Assembly: GCA_031258475.1 (NCBI GenBank)
Contig: JAIRMS010000021.1
Coordinates: 1 to 18,168, forward strand
Reading direction: 5' to 3'
Length of the DNA: 18,168 bases
From: Holosporaceae bacterium
GTDB lineage: Bacteria > Pseudomonadota > Alphaproteobacteria > UBA3830
The notes under the pieces: generated by a model
What the model was told of the DNA's origin: nothing
Seen by the model: the letters and a program-made list of their open reading frames with translations, nothing else
The model's database searches: none
Shown: positions 1-7,166 of the stretch, in pieces
Layout of the letters: each line of letters starts with the position of its first letter
Position numbering within the stretch: position 1 is the stretch's first letter
Translations under genes and position numbers: made by a program

Positions 1-2
1 TG

Positions 3-104
3 AAAGACTGGAGAGGTATCGCCACAAGATATGCAAAAAATGTCAAATCATTCATTGCTGCTGTTCAAATCAGATGCATCATGCTTTGGTTGAAAATCTC
101 ATGA
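3..104 (+). CDS. IS5-family transposase, C-terminal fragment (5' end outside window)
   Basis: The frame starting at base 3 reads KDWRGIATRYAKN and continues through a short hydrophobic helix to a TGA at 102-104, 33 residues in all. The pattern K-x-[WF]-R-x-IATRY-x-K followed by an Ala-rich hydrophobic tail is the characteristic C-terminus of IS5-type DDE transposases, in which the last part of the DDE fold is followed by F(L/I)AA. The catalytic residues are not in the window, so intactness cannot be judged. The stop overlaps the ATG of the next ORF as ATGA. Confidence 0.75.
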   Translation, partial: KDWRGIATRYAKNVKSFIAAVQIRCIMLWLKIS

Positions 105-116
105 CGACAGAGCCTA
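97..116 (+). repeat. Right terminal inverted repeat of the IS5-like element
   Basis: The reverse complement of this segment begins TAGG and contains TGTCGTCA; the segment at 18052-18071 begins TAGG and contains the same TGTCGTCA at the same offset, with 16 of 20 bases identical. The transposase stop (102-104) and the start codon of the downstream ORF (101-103) both fall inside it. Confidence 0.65.
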
Positions 117-652
117 ATCTGAAAACCTTAGATGATGCTCTCAGAGAAGATTTGAGTGAAACGGAAGAAAAAGGAAAAGTTGTATCAATAGGAGGTGAAA
201 TAGCGCATTTGTATGCTCCAGGAAAGATAGATGACATAGATGGGAAGGTGAACGAACTACTTATTCGGTTACATAACGAATGGACCTACGGAAAATATCT
301 ATATCAATGCGCACTACGGGCGCTCGGATTAACAGCCGCTGAGGAGGCCGAGATACCAGAGATCATCAGAGAGCATCTGCATAAGATGCATGGTATTGCA
401 ATAGATGATCCAATATGGATAGAGATAGCACGTATCATACAACGACAGATAATTGCCTATGAGCTGAACTATGACGGTACAATTCATCATTTTGTACATG
501 GCCAATGGCTCGCTGCCAGGGGAACTCGGAGGGTATTTTTGGAAGGCGTTCATTACGAACCTCTGTTAACGATGAAAGAGGCACAAGAATGGATGAAGTC
601 GCATGTGGATGCGACGCACGAAGCCACGGAAGGGCAGGATGGCAAAAAGTGA
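101..652 (+). CDS. Unrecognised soluble protein, probably N-terminally truncated by the IS
   Basis: The open frame gives 183 residues from the ATG at 101 (192 from an in-frame ATG at 74). I do not recognise the family. The protein is acidic at its start, has no signal peptide or membrane segment, has a predicted helical middle (around EIPEIIREHLHKMH) and ends in a charged, polar tail. No convincing ribosome binding site precedes either ATG. The first codons (MTTEP) are encoded by the IS terminal repeat, so the native start was probably lost when the IS inserted, or the ORF now uses an IS-derived start. The long frame without stops argues for a recent disruption or continued use. It could be a phage- or island-borne gene; nothing in the sequence decides this. 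Confidence 0.5.
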   Translation: MTTEPNLKTLDDALREDLSETEEKGKVVSIGGEIAHLYAPGKIDDIDGKVNELLIRLHNEWTYGKYLYQCALRALGLTAAEEAEIPEIIREHLHKMHGIAIDDPIWIEIARIIQRQIIAYELNYDGTIHHFVHGQWLAARGTRRVFLEGVHYEPLLTMKEAQEWMKSHVDATHEATEGQDGKK

Positions 653-665
653 CATAATTTTTAAT

Positions 666-800
666 CCCTAAGGGTTGAATTCCCCGCAGCTCTGCTGCGA
701 AAAAAGAGCAGAAAGCAGAATCTACTCAATACCCCGTCCGCTTGCGGAGGGGGTGTTTATTTCTCTCCGTAAAATTCATGGGCATAGCGTGAATATCCCT
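666..800. repeat. Cluster of three palindromes, REP/MITE-like
   Basis: Three stem-loops lie in close succession. The first is at 685-699 (CGCAGC, loop TCT, GCTGCG), the second at 731-754 (an 11-bp stem ACCCCGTCCGC with one mismatch) and the third at 775-793 (TTCATG paired with CGTGAA, one G-T). A short CCCT/AGGG palindrome lies at 667-674. Such modular GC-rich palindromes in an otherwise AT-rich spacer suggest a dispersed palindromic repeat. Calling it repetitive is inference, because only one copy is in the window. Confidence 0.45.
731..764 (+). terminator. Likely Rho-independent terminator after the 101-652 ORF
   Basis: An 11-bp GC-rich stem with a two-base loop (TT) and one internal mismatch is followed directly by GTTTATTT. 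It lies about 80 bases after the stop of the plus-strand ORF. The sequence may also be one module of the palindrome cluster. Confidence 0.45.
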
Positions 801-837
801 GCTTACCACCAACAAATTAAATAGGTTCAAGAGTAGA

Positions 838-1202
838 TTAGAGCGGAGATTTTTTTAGTCTATTTAACAATAATTTATAAATATTTTCATGTCCATGATT
901 GAAGCGCCATTCAGTCTCCTTCAAGTGTAGGTAGAACTTCTCTTTTCGTATGCCTCGGAGTTTTGTGAGTCTGCTTTTGGCTATCCCCCAAAAATTCTCT
1001 ACTCCGTTCACATGCGCCCTCCCGTTAGCAAAAACATCGCCACTGCGCTTCACTCGATAATGCCTTCATCCTTAGTTCACTAGACCATCCTTTCATCAAC
1101 TTCTATTTCTCCGCTGCTGAAATACGATTCTTCTTCCGCAAATTCAGCAATTCTCGCTCGCAAAAGTTGCAAAATCCTGTTGACCGTCTTCCTCAAACAA
1201 AA
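838..1202 (-). pseudogene. IS1595-family (ISXO2-like) transposase remnant, internally deleted and frameshifted
   Basis: Two pieces are readable on the minus strand. The upstream piece (about 1202-1105) reads KTVNRILQLLRARIAEFAEE and then SGEIEVDE, the typical run into the first catalytic Asp/Glu of IS1595 transposases, and ends at a TAG. The downstream piece (1053-838), in another frame, contains ANGRAHVNGVENFWG and FYLHLKETEWRFNH, which is the C-terminal DDE signature with the catalytic Glu in ENFWG. The two are only about 60 bases apart, so roughly 100 residues of the catalytic core are missing. The remnant is therefore dead. Terminal repeats were not identified. Confidence 0.8.
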
Positions 1203-1273
1203 AGTGGATTGAGAATTGATTGCGGTTTTTTACAGCAGTATCCCCCACGTCCGGATCCAATCTCACGCGAATT

Positions 1274-1302
1274 ATGACAATTCGTACTTAGATATGTATA
1301 AT
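1274..1302 (+). promoter_or_regulatory. Candidate sigma-70 promoter for hscA-fdx-mnmA
   Basis: ATGACA at 1274-1279 and TATAAT at 1297-1302 are separated by 17 bases. Transcription would start near 1309. That is downstream of the ATG at 1294, so use of this promoter would require the GTG at 1330 as the hscA start. Confidence 0.5.
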
Positions 1303-3018
1303 AAATCCCATGGGAAAGAAATAAACGCAGTGTTTACGGTTGGAATTGATCTCGGCACAACGGTATCCGTCGTTTCGTACATTGACGGCGATGGAGCGCC
1401 TGTTGCCGTCCCCATCGGCGGCGGCATTACCACTCCCTCCGTCGTCAATTATTCGGGAAAAGCAGCCATAGTCGGACGGGAAGCTGTATACAAAATGGAC
1501 GCGGATTCCACGGTGTTTTCAGCTAAGCGCTCCATGGGAACCGAAAGCAAATTCTGCGGACGGAATTCCATTGAAATTTCCGCAGACATTCTCTCATATT
1601 TGAAGAAAAATGCCGAGGAAAACATTGGGAAAAAGATCGACGCGGCTGTAATAACGGTTCCAGCTCATTTTTCCGATTCCCAGAGATCTGCCACCAGGCA
1701 CGCGGCCTCTATGGCTGGCATTAGGGTTTTGCGTCTGATAAATGAGCCGACTGCGGCGGCCATCGCCTTCGGATTGGACAAAAAGAAGGACGGCGTTTTT
1801 GCGGTTTATGATTTCGGCGGAGGCACTTTTGATTTCTCCGTTCTAAGGTTAATGAACGGGGTTTTTCAGGTACTGGCCACCGGCGGAGACAATTATCTCG
1901 GAGGAGACGATATCGACGACGCGATTCTTGATTACAACGCTCGGCTCCACGGATTAAATTTCGCCATGGAAAATGAAAGAATTCCCGGGAAATTGGTCGC
2001 AAAATTTTTGAAAGAGCAATTAAAGGATCTTCGGGAGGTTAGCAAAGATTACGTTTATAAAAACAAAAATTACGAATTCAAATTGACGGAGGATATTCTT
2101 CGGAGCGTTTCCTGTGATTTTGTGCAAAAAAGCCTCAAAATAGCTGATCAAGTTCTGCAGGACGCTCGCCTGGACGCTGCAAAACTGAACGGCGTCGTCA
2201 TGGTCGGAGGCATGACGAAATTAAAATTAATCAAAGAGGAAGTGCAGAAACATTTTCAGGTCAAGATTTTCGACGATATCAATCCAGAGGAAGCGGTGGC
2301 GTTCGGCGCGGCGATCTATGCAGACTCCATTGTTCGAAAAAATATGCTCCTGATCGACGTGGTTCCGCTAACCCTTGGCGTGGAAACTCTGGGTGGCGGA
2401 GTGGATAAAATCATCCACCGGAGTACTCCCATCCCAACTGTTGAAAAGCGAGAATACACAACATATCAGAACAATCAAACGGGAATAAAATTCCACATAG
2501 TTCAGGGGGAAAGACCGATCGCCGACGAATGTAGATCCCTGGCGAATTTTGAACTGATTGAAATTCCGCCAATGCAGGCGGGAATGGCCAGGGTCGTTGT
2601 TGAATTTTCCGTCGATATAAACGGATTGCTCAGCGTAAAAGCCCATGAACGCGAAACTGGTATTCAGCAGACCGTCGTGGTCGATCCGTCTTCCGGCCTA
2701 TCCAGCGACGAGATTGCATCTATGTTGCGAAAAGCGGAGGCTAACCGAAAGGAAGATTCAATACATACCCGAAACATAACCGTAAAAATTGAATCGGAAA
2801 GAATGATAAAGTTTTGGCGGACGATAATCGCCGAGATTCCTCTTGACTCGCAGAAAATAGCGAATGATGAACTGGAATGTCTGGAAAACGCGCTAAAAGC
2901 AGAGTTATATCAGGACGTCATCGTTCATAAACAGAAATTGGAGAGCATTTTTGGTCCGTTTCTCGACGAGATAATCAACTCACGTCTGGGCGGAAAAATT
3001 GTTGCGGAATTAACCTGA
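1294..3018 (+). CDS. hscA: Fe-S cluster assembly chaperone HscA (DnaK/Hsp70 family)
   Basis: HscA is the Hsp70 that, with HscB, uses ATP to drive Fe-S cluster transfer from the IscU scaffold. The ATPase domain is shown by VGIDLGTT near residue 16, NEPTAAAIAFG near 150, DFGGGTFDFSVL near 172 and a VGGMTK phosphate motif near 303. The substrate domain follows (VVPLTLGVETLGGG, IVQGERP, INGLLSVKA). Adjacency to fdx points to HscA rather than DnaK. Start: the ATG at 1294 gives 574 residues but has no ribosome site and overlaps a good promoter. GTG at 1330 (562 residues) has GGGAAAG at 1312-1318 and leaves a DnaK-like N-terminus. A TTG at 1216 would add sequence overlapping a transposase remnant and is unlikely. 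The protein is somewhat shorter than the usual 610-620 residues. No iscR/S/U/A or hscB precedes it. Confidence 0.93.
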   Translation: MYNKSHGKEINAVFTVGIDLGTTVSVVSYIDGDGAPVAVPIGGGITTPSVVNYSGKAAIVGREAVYKMDADSTVFSAKRSMGTESKFCGRNSIEISADILSYLKKNAEENIGKKIDAAVITVPAHFSDSQRSATRHAASMAGIRVLRLINEPTAAAIAFGLDKKKDGVFAVYDFGGGTFDFSVLRLMNGVFQVLATGGDNYLGGDDIDDAILDYNARLHGLNFAMENERIPGKLVAKFLKEQLKDLREVSKDYVYKNKNYEFKLTEDILRSVSCDFVQKSLKIADQVLQDARLDAAKLNGVVMVGGMTKLKLIKEEVQKHFQVKIFDDINPEEAVAFGAAIYADSIVRKNMLLIDVVPLTLGVETLGGGVDKIIHRSTPIPTVEKREYTTYQNNQTGIKFHIVQGERPIADECRSLANFELIEIPPMQAGMARVVVEFSVDINGLLSVKAHERETGIQQTVVVDPSSGLSSDEIASMLRKAEANRKEDSIHTRNITVKIESERMIKFWRTIIAEIPLDSQKIANDELECLENALKAELYQDVIVHKQKLESIFGPFLDEIINSRLGGKIVAELT

Positions 3019-3027
3019 GGAGACGAA

Positions 3028-3327
3028 ATGGAAATAGTTTTTATTCTAAAAAACGGCGAAGAGCGAAACGTGTCTTTTTCTGAAAATCAGACGATACTGG
3101 CAGTGGCAGAGGAAAATCATATTCCGCTGGGAAGTGCCTGCGAAGGATTCGGAGTTTGCGGAGGATGTCACGTAATCATAGAAAATTTAGAGGACAAACT
3201 TCCGCAAATTTCCGAAAGAGAAGAAGACACCCTGGACAAAGCAAAAGGAGTAACGTTAAAATCGCGGCTAGCCTGTCGGGTGGTTCTAGACAAATCGCTG
3301 AACGGACTTAGGGTAAAGCTCGTCTAG
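3028..3327 (+). CDS. fdx: [2Fe-2S] ferredoxin of the ISC system
   Basis: This is a 99-residue plant/adrenodoxin-type ferredoxin, an electron donor in Fe-S cluster assembly. Cluster ligands are visible as Cys38, Cys44, Cys47 (CEGFGVCGGC) and Cys83 (RLACR), matching the C-x5-C-x2-C...C spacing of the isc ferredoxins. The length is normal for the family. The ribosome site GAGGAG overlaps the stop of hscA, and the ATG lies 9 bases after it, so the two are very likely translated from one mRNA. The hscA-fdx order is the standard end of isc operons. Confidence 0.93.
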   Translation: MEIVFILKNGEERNVSFSENQTILAVAEENHIPLGSACEGFGVCGGCHVIIENLEDKLPQISEREEDTLDKAKGVTLKSRLACRVVLDKSLNGLRVKLV

Positions 3328-3349
3328 GCTTGGAAATAAAGGGAAATAT

Positions 3350-4375
3350 ATGAAGTGCGTAGTTGGTATGTCGGGAGGAGTGGACAGTTCGACTTCCGCG
3401 GCTATTCTGAAAGAGCGCGGATTCGATGTCATCGGTTGTACATTTAAAATGTTTGAGTCAGGGAAATCGAAAATGGCAATCGACAATGCCAGAAAAGTGG
3501 CAGATTTCCTAAAAATAGGTCACGAAGTTATAGATTGCGTCGAGGAATTCAAAAAATACGTCAAAGACTATTTTGTTGAATCCTACGAAAACGGATTCAC
3601 CCCAAATCCATGCGTTATGTGCAACCAATTTATAAAATTTAAATATCTAAACGATTTTCGCCGAAAGCACAGCGCAGATATTTTGGCGACGGGGCATTAT
3701 GTTCAGCTAAAAAAGACCAACGACAGAGTGGAATTATTCCAGGCGGAGGAACTGCGTAAGGATCAGAGCTATTTTCTCTATGGCGTCGATCGAGAAATCC
3801 TAAAAGTTGCGGAATTTCCACTGGGTGGTCATCCAAAGAGCCATACCCGCGAGTTGGCCCGTAAATTCGGTATTCACGTGGCGGAGCAGGCCGAAAGTCA
3901 GGACATCTGCTTTCTGCAAAACAACGATTACGCATCTTTCATAGAGCAACATTCGCAAAAATCCTACGCCAATGGAGATATAATCGACACCTGCGGAAAT
4001 GTTCTTGGGCGACATTCCGGAACCATCAACTATACGATAGGACAACGCAAAGGCCTCGGTCTTTCCGGGGGACCGTTTTTTGTGTGCAGAATAAATCCCG
4101 TGCAGAACGAGGTGGTCGTGTCCGATAAAAAAGGGATAGAAGTTAATAAAATTTTTTTGGAAGGCGTGAAATTTCTGAACGAAGAATATCTGGGAAAATG
4201 CGAGGTAAAAATCAGATCCATAGGCGAAAAGAATCCATCCGAAATCGTAAAAATCGAGGATAATTACTGTGTGAAACTAGGACTACCGGAATACGGAGCC
4301 GCCCATGGACAGCACTGCGTCTTCTATATGGGTAATATGCTGCTCGGCGGCGGTGTAATTAGTCACGCCATGTAG
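3350..4375 (+). CDS. mnmA: tRNA-specific 2-thiouridylase MnmA
   Basis: MnmA activates U34 of tRNA-Lys, -Glu and -Gln with ATP and replaces the C2 oxygen by sulfur relayed from IscS. The N-terminal PP-loop is SGGVDSS at residues 8-14. The catalytic pair is Cys88 (in NPCVMCN) and Cys187 (in SQDICF). The ATGHY motif (113-117), KDQSYFLY (137-144) and TIGQRKGLG also fit the family. The 341-residue length is slightly below the usual 360-380. It starts 22 bases after fdx with a weak GGGAAAT site and probably shares its transcript. Grouping with hscA and fdx makes sense because thiolation draws on the same cysteine-desulfurase sulfur supply. Confidence 0.95.
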   Translation: MKCVVGMSGGVDSSTSAAILKERGFDVIGCTFKMFESGKSKMAIDNARKVADFLKIGHEVIDCVEEFKKYVKDYFVESYENGFTPNPCVMCNQFIKFKYLNDFRRKHSADILATGHYVQLKKTNDRVELFQAEELRKDQSYFLYGVDREILKVAEFPLGGHPKSHTRELARKFGIHVAEQAESQDICFLQNNDYASFIEQHSQKSYANGDIIDTCGNVLGRHSGTINYTIGQRKGLGLSGGPFFVCRINPVQNEVVVSDKKGIEVNKIFLEGVKFLNEEYLGKCEVKIRSIGEKNPSEIVKIEDNYCVKLGLPEYGAAHGQHCVFYMGNMLLGGGVISHAM

Positions 4376-4467
4376 GATTCGATACAAAAACAAAGTAATT
4401 TATGCGAATTGTGGATTTTAAACAGTGGATTTTTATGGTATACAGTGGTCGTTTTGGTATGCGATAC

Positions 4468-4542
4468 GGACGCTTAGCTCAGAGGTAGAGCATTACATTC
4501 ACACTGTAGGGGTCACAGGTTCAATCCCTGTAGCGTCCACCA
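4468..4542 (+). tRNA. tRNA-Val(CAC)
   Basis: A full cloverleaf is visible. The acceptor stem is GGACGCT/AGCGTCC and the D-arm GCTC...GAGC. The anticodon stem TTACA/TGTAG carries loop TTCACAC (anticodon CAC, reading GUG), and the T-arm is ACAGG-TTCAATC-CCTGT. The 3' ACCA is encoded. It lies 92 bases after mnmA; no clear separate promoter was seen, so cotranscription with mnmA is possible. Confidence 0.96.
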
Positions 4543-4582
4543 ATTTCAGTGGGGAATGTGTGGAATTGAAGTTTGTCGCCAC

Positions 4583-4623
4583 GGAGCAGTGGCTTTAAAA
4601 GCTACTCACTCCTCAGGCTTTTT
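4583..4623 (+). terminator. Stem-loop with U-run after tRNA-Val, possible terminator
   Basis: GGAG (4583-4586) pairs with CTCC (4609-4612) around an inner stem in which AGTGGCTT pairs with AAGCTACT (one G-T). A CTTTTT run follows six bases later. The spacing to the U-run is longer than ideal. GCCAC/GTGGC just upstream could form a competing hairpin. Confidence 0.35.
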
Positions 4624-4660
4624 GTGCTTAAAACTAATCAATTACTTCATGTTTTAGCAC
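4624..4660. other. Second stem-loop in the tRNA-Val/mrcA spacer
   Basis: GTGCTTAAAAC (4624-4634) pairs with GTTTTAGCAC (4651-4660), ten pairs with one bulged T and a 16-base loop. It follows directly on the previous stem-loop. The rest of the spacer up to 4787 shows no gene; an ATG at 4732 behind GGGAGG opens only 14 codons. Confidence 0.35.
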
Positions 4661-4787
4661 GTAGTATTTGGAAGTGCGCAGTCAGCATTTAGCTTGATCG
4701 TTGCAGGCGCGTAGCAGAAAGTTGGGAGGAAATGAAAATCGCACACCTCAAAAGTGATTCATGTATCAAAGTGTAAATCGCCTTTCG

Positions 4788-7166
4788 TCAGTAAATCCCC
4801 AAGATCTGTTTAACATTATCCGCGTCAGTCCTGTCTATTAGCTGCAGCATATTGTGTTTTTTCTCGACCAAATTTTGCTCCTCGGAATGTTCTTCCGCCT
4901 CCTTAAAAGCTTCGACGATGGTGTTTCGACTATTTTCGGATGGTACTCCGCCTGTTTCCGCGTCTATTTTCCTAAGTTTGATTCCTCTTGGAACCTTGAA
5001 CGGCTTCGGAATAAGATATTTTTTTGCTTCGGTCATGAAATTTATGAAGACAGGCAGGGCCGTGTTCGTTCCGTTTGCATTTTTTCCCAGAGTCTTTGAG
5101 TGATCGTCGAAACCGATAAAAATACCGACGGCAATATCCGGAGTGTATCCCACGAACCAGGTGTCTCGACTTTCATTGCTGGTTCCGGTTTTTCCAGCCA
5201 TTGGGAAATTGAGAAAGTTGGCGCTGGCGCCCGATCCTCTCTGCATTACACCCTCGAGCAAAGACGTTAATTGATATACGCTCTGCTCTCCTATTACCTG
5301 TGGGCGATTATCGTTCAGTTTCGGAGGCAGCTCCACATCATAGCCAAGATGGTCGACCTTTCGCTCATCCATTCTGTATATGACCATGCCGCGTTTGTCC
5401 TGGATATATTCGACCATTGTGGGAACGATTCTTTTTCCACCGTTGGCCAGCATCGCATAGGCCGTCGTCAGCTTCAGCAACGTGGTTTCACCGGCCCCCA
5501 AAGCATAGGAAAGGAGTTTCGGCATGGATTCGAAAATCCCAAACCGTTCTGCCATATGCGCTATTTTTTCGATGCCGACCTCCTGCGCTATTCTCAGTGT
5601 TGCCGTGTTGACGGATCTTTCAATCGCCTGCCTGAAGGTGATTTTGTCCAATACGGCCCCATGATAGTTCCTCGGTTTCCAGATCCCCAGCTTTTCGCCC
5701 AGATCTATTTCCACGGGACTGGCGTCTATAATGGAATTCGGAGCGAACCCATTTTCAAGCCCGGCCAAATATACAAACGGTTTAAACGCCGATCCAATTT
5801 GACGCATGGCCTGGGTTGCCCTGTTGAATTCGCTCTGGGAGAAGGAATACCCGCCCTGCATTGCCAAAATTCTGCCGCTGTTTACCTCTATAATTATTAT
5901 GCCACCCTGGACTCTGGGCAGCTGTTTTATTGTAAATTGCCCTTTGTTTTTCCCCGTCGTTATTCTGGAAACAAAAAGCACGTCCCCGGATTTCAGTTTT
6001 TTCGCCCATTTCATGTCCGTGTTCAAAAGTTGTCTGATTTCATTTTTTTCCGTTATTATGGCCAGGTTTTTATTCTCATCGGAGGATACCACTGCCCTGG
6101 AAAACTCCTCCATTCCTTTTGGAACGGGGACTTTTTTCAGTTCTTCCAATATTTCTGATCGAGATTTTTGCATATCGATTTCCGCAGACGGACCACGCCA
6201 TCCAAAACGGCGATCGATTTCTTCTATTCCTTTGCGCAGCGCATCATAGGCGCACTGCTGAAGCTTTGTGTCCAAGGTCGTCCGAATGAGTAATCCTTCT
6301 TTATTCAAACTTTTAAACGGAAACTTCTCTATGAGAAATTTGCGAATTTCCTCGGAAAAATATTCTGTGGCGGCGGTAAAATTGACTGGATCGATGGTTT
6401 TTAGTTCTTCTTTGAGCGCTGCATCCATTTCTTCCCAGGTTATGCGCCCATCCTCAAATTGCCGTCCAATGGCCCAATTTCTGCGCGCAACTGCCCTATC
6501 GTGATGTTTTGTTGGATGATAATTGCCAGCCCCCTTGGCCAACGCCGCCAAATATGAACACTCAGAGATAGTCAATTCATCGAGAGCCTTATCGAAATAG
6601 GCTTGAGCGGCGGCGGCCACTCCGTAGCTCCCATGCCCAAGGTAAATCTGATTGAGATAAAGCTCCAAAATCTGCATTTTCGAAAGAGAATTTTCAATTC
6701 TATAGGACAGAATCGCCTCCTTTATTTTTCGCAGATAGGAGACGTCGTTGTTTTTTATCAAAAAAATTCTGGCCACCTGTTGAGTTATCGTCGAAGCGCC
6801 CTGGGGGCGTTTTCCCCTGCCCAAATTCGTCAAGTTATTGGCGGCAGATCTGGCTATACTATAAAAATCGATTCCGGAATGCTCAAAAAAATGCTTGTCT
6901 TCCACGGACAGAAAAGCGTTGATTAATCTCTGGGGAATTTTATCTATGGGAATGAAATACCTTTTTTCGCTGGCGTATTCGCATAGTTTGCTTCCATCTC
7001 TCAGGAAAACGCGGCTTGACAAATCCGGAGAATATCCTCTCAGAGAATGGTGATTTGGAAGCTCCGCCGAGAAGAAATACAAAACAAAAAAAATGGCAGA
7101 AACCCCAAGGCCGGCGAGTGGTACTGATATCCAAAACGCGCACCGAATATAACGCAGTAATTTCAT
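4788..7166 (-). CDS. mrcA: Penicillin-binding protein 1A, bifunctional peptidoglycan synthase
   Basis: This class A PBP polymerises lipid II and crosslinks the glycan strands on the periplasmic side of the inner membrane. Residues 11-33 form a membrane anchor. The GT51 glycosyltransferase domain has the catalytic Glu89 in EDKHFFEHSG, then GASTITQQVAR (123-133) and RKIKEA. The transpeptidase domain has the nucleophile Ser459 in SAFK (459-462), SVN (518-520) and KTGTS (659-663). All catalytic motifs are intact, and 792 residues is normal. The ATG overlaps the amiC stop as ATGA, with an AAGGAAAA ribosome site, indicating translational coupling. Amidase followed by PBP1A is a common alphaproteobacterial order, but the prfB often found next is absent from this window. 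Confidence 0.96.
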   Translation of the reverse strand: MKLLRYIRCAFWISVPLAGLGVSAIFFVLYFFSAELPNHHSLRGYSPDLSSRVFLRDGSKLCEYASEKRYFIPIDKIPQRLINAFLSVEDKHFFEHSGIDFYSIARSAANNLTNLGRGKRPQGASTITQQVARIFLIKNNDVSYLRKIKEAILSYRIENSLSKMQILELYLNQIYLGHGSYGVAAAAQAYFDKALDELTISECSYLAALAKGAGNYHPTKHHDRAVARRNWAIGRQFEDGRITWEEMDAALKEELKTIDPVNFTAATEYFSEEIRKFLIEKFPFKSLNKEGLLIRTTLDTKLQQCAYDALRKGIEEIDRRFGWRGPSAEIDMQKSRSEILEELKKVPVPKGMEEFSRAVVSSDENKNLAIITEKNEIRQLLNTDMKWAKKLKSGDVLFVSRITTGKNKGQFTIKQLPRVQGGIIIIEVNSGRILAMQGGYSFSQSEFNRATQAMRQIGSAFKPFVYLAGLENGFAPNSIIDASPVEIDLGEKLGIWKPRNYHGAVLDKITFRQAIERSVNTATLRIAQEVGIEKIAHMAERFGIFESMPKLLSYALGAGETTLLKLTTAYAMLANGGKRIVPTMVEYIQDKRGMVIYRMDERKVDHLGYDVELPPKLNDNRPQVIGEQSVYQLTSLLEGVMQRGSGASANFLNFPMAGKTGTSNESRDTWFVGYTPDIAVGIFIGFDDHSKTLGKNANGTNTALPVFINFMTEAKKYLIPKPFKVPRGIKLRKIDAETGGVPSENSRNTIVEAFKEAEEHSEEQNLVEKKHNMLQLIDRTDADNVKQILGIY

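Larger units (their letters stand above)
1..116 (+). mobile_element. 3' end of an IS5-like insertion sequence, cut by the window edge
   Basis: The stretch encodes the last residues of an IS5-type transposase, and its stop codon lies inside a terminal inverted repeat at about 97-116. That repeat is the inverted counterpart of the one at 18052-18071 (16 of 20 positions match without gaps). The two copies are in the same orientation, and the outer boundary of each is next to a TA. The 5' part of the element lies outside the window. Family assignment rests on the transposase C-terminus and the partner repeat. Confidence 0.75.

Noticed and set aside
685..699. First palindrome as a plus-strand terminator
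   Set aside because: The stem is only 6 bp and is followed by A residues, not T; on the minus strand the T-run precedes the stem.
1216..1293. TTG-started N-terminal extension of HscA
   Set aside because: It has no ribosome site, adjoins the transposase remnant, resembles no HscA N-terminus and lies upstream of the likely promoter.
4732..4776. 14-codon ORF (MKIAHLKSDSCIKV) behind GGGAGG
   Set aside because: The ribosome site is only 2-3 bases from the ATG, the peptide is very short and nothing else supports it.
5271..6158. A 295-codon open frame on the plus strand inside mrcA
   Set aside because: It is wholly antisense to an intact PBP1A whose catalytic motifs are all present, has no ribosome site, and its translation has no recognisable domain.
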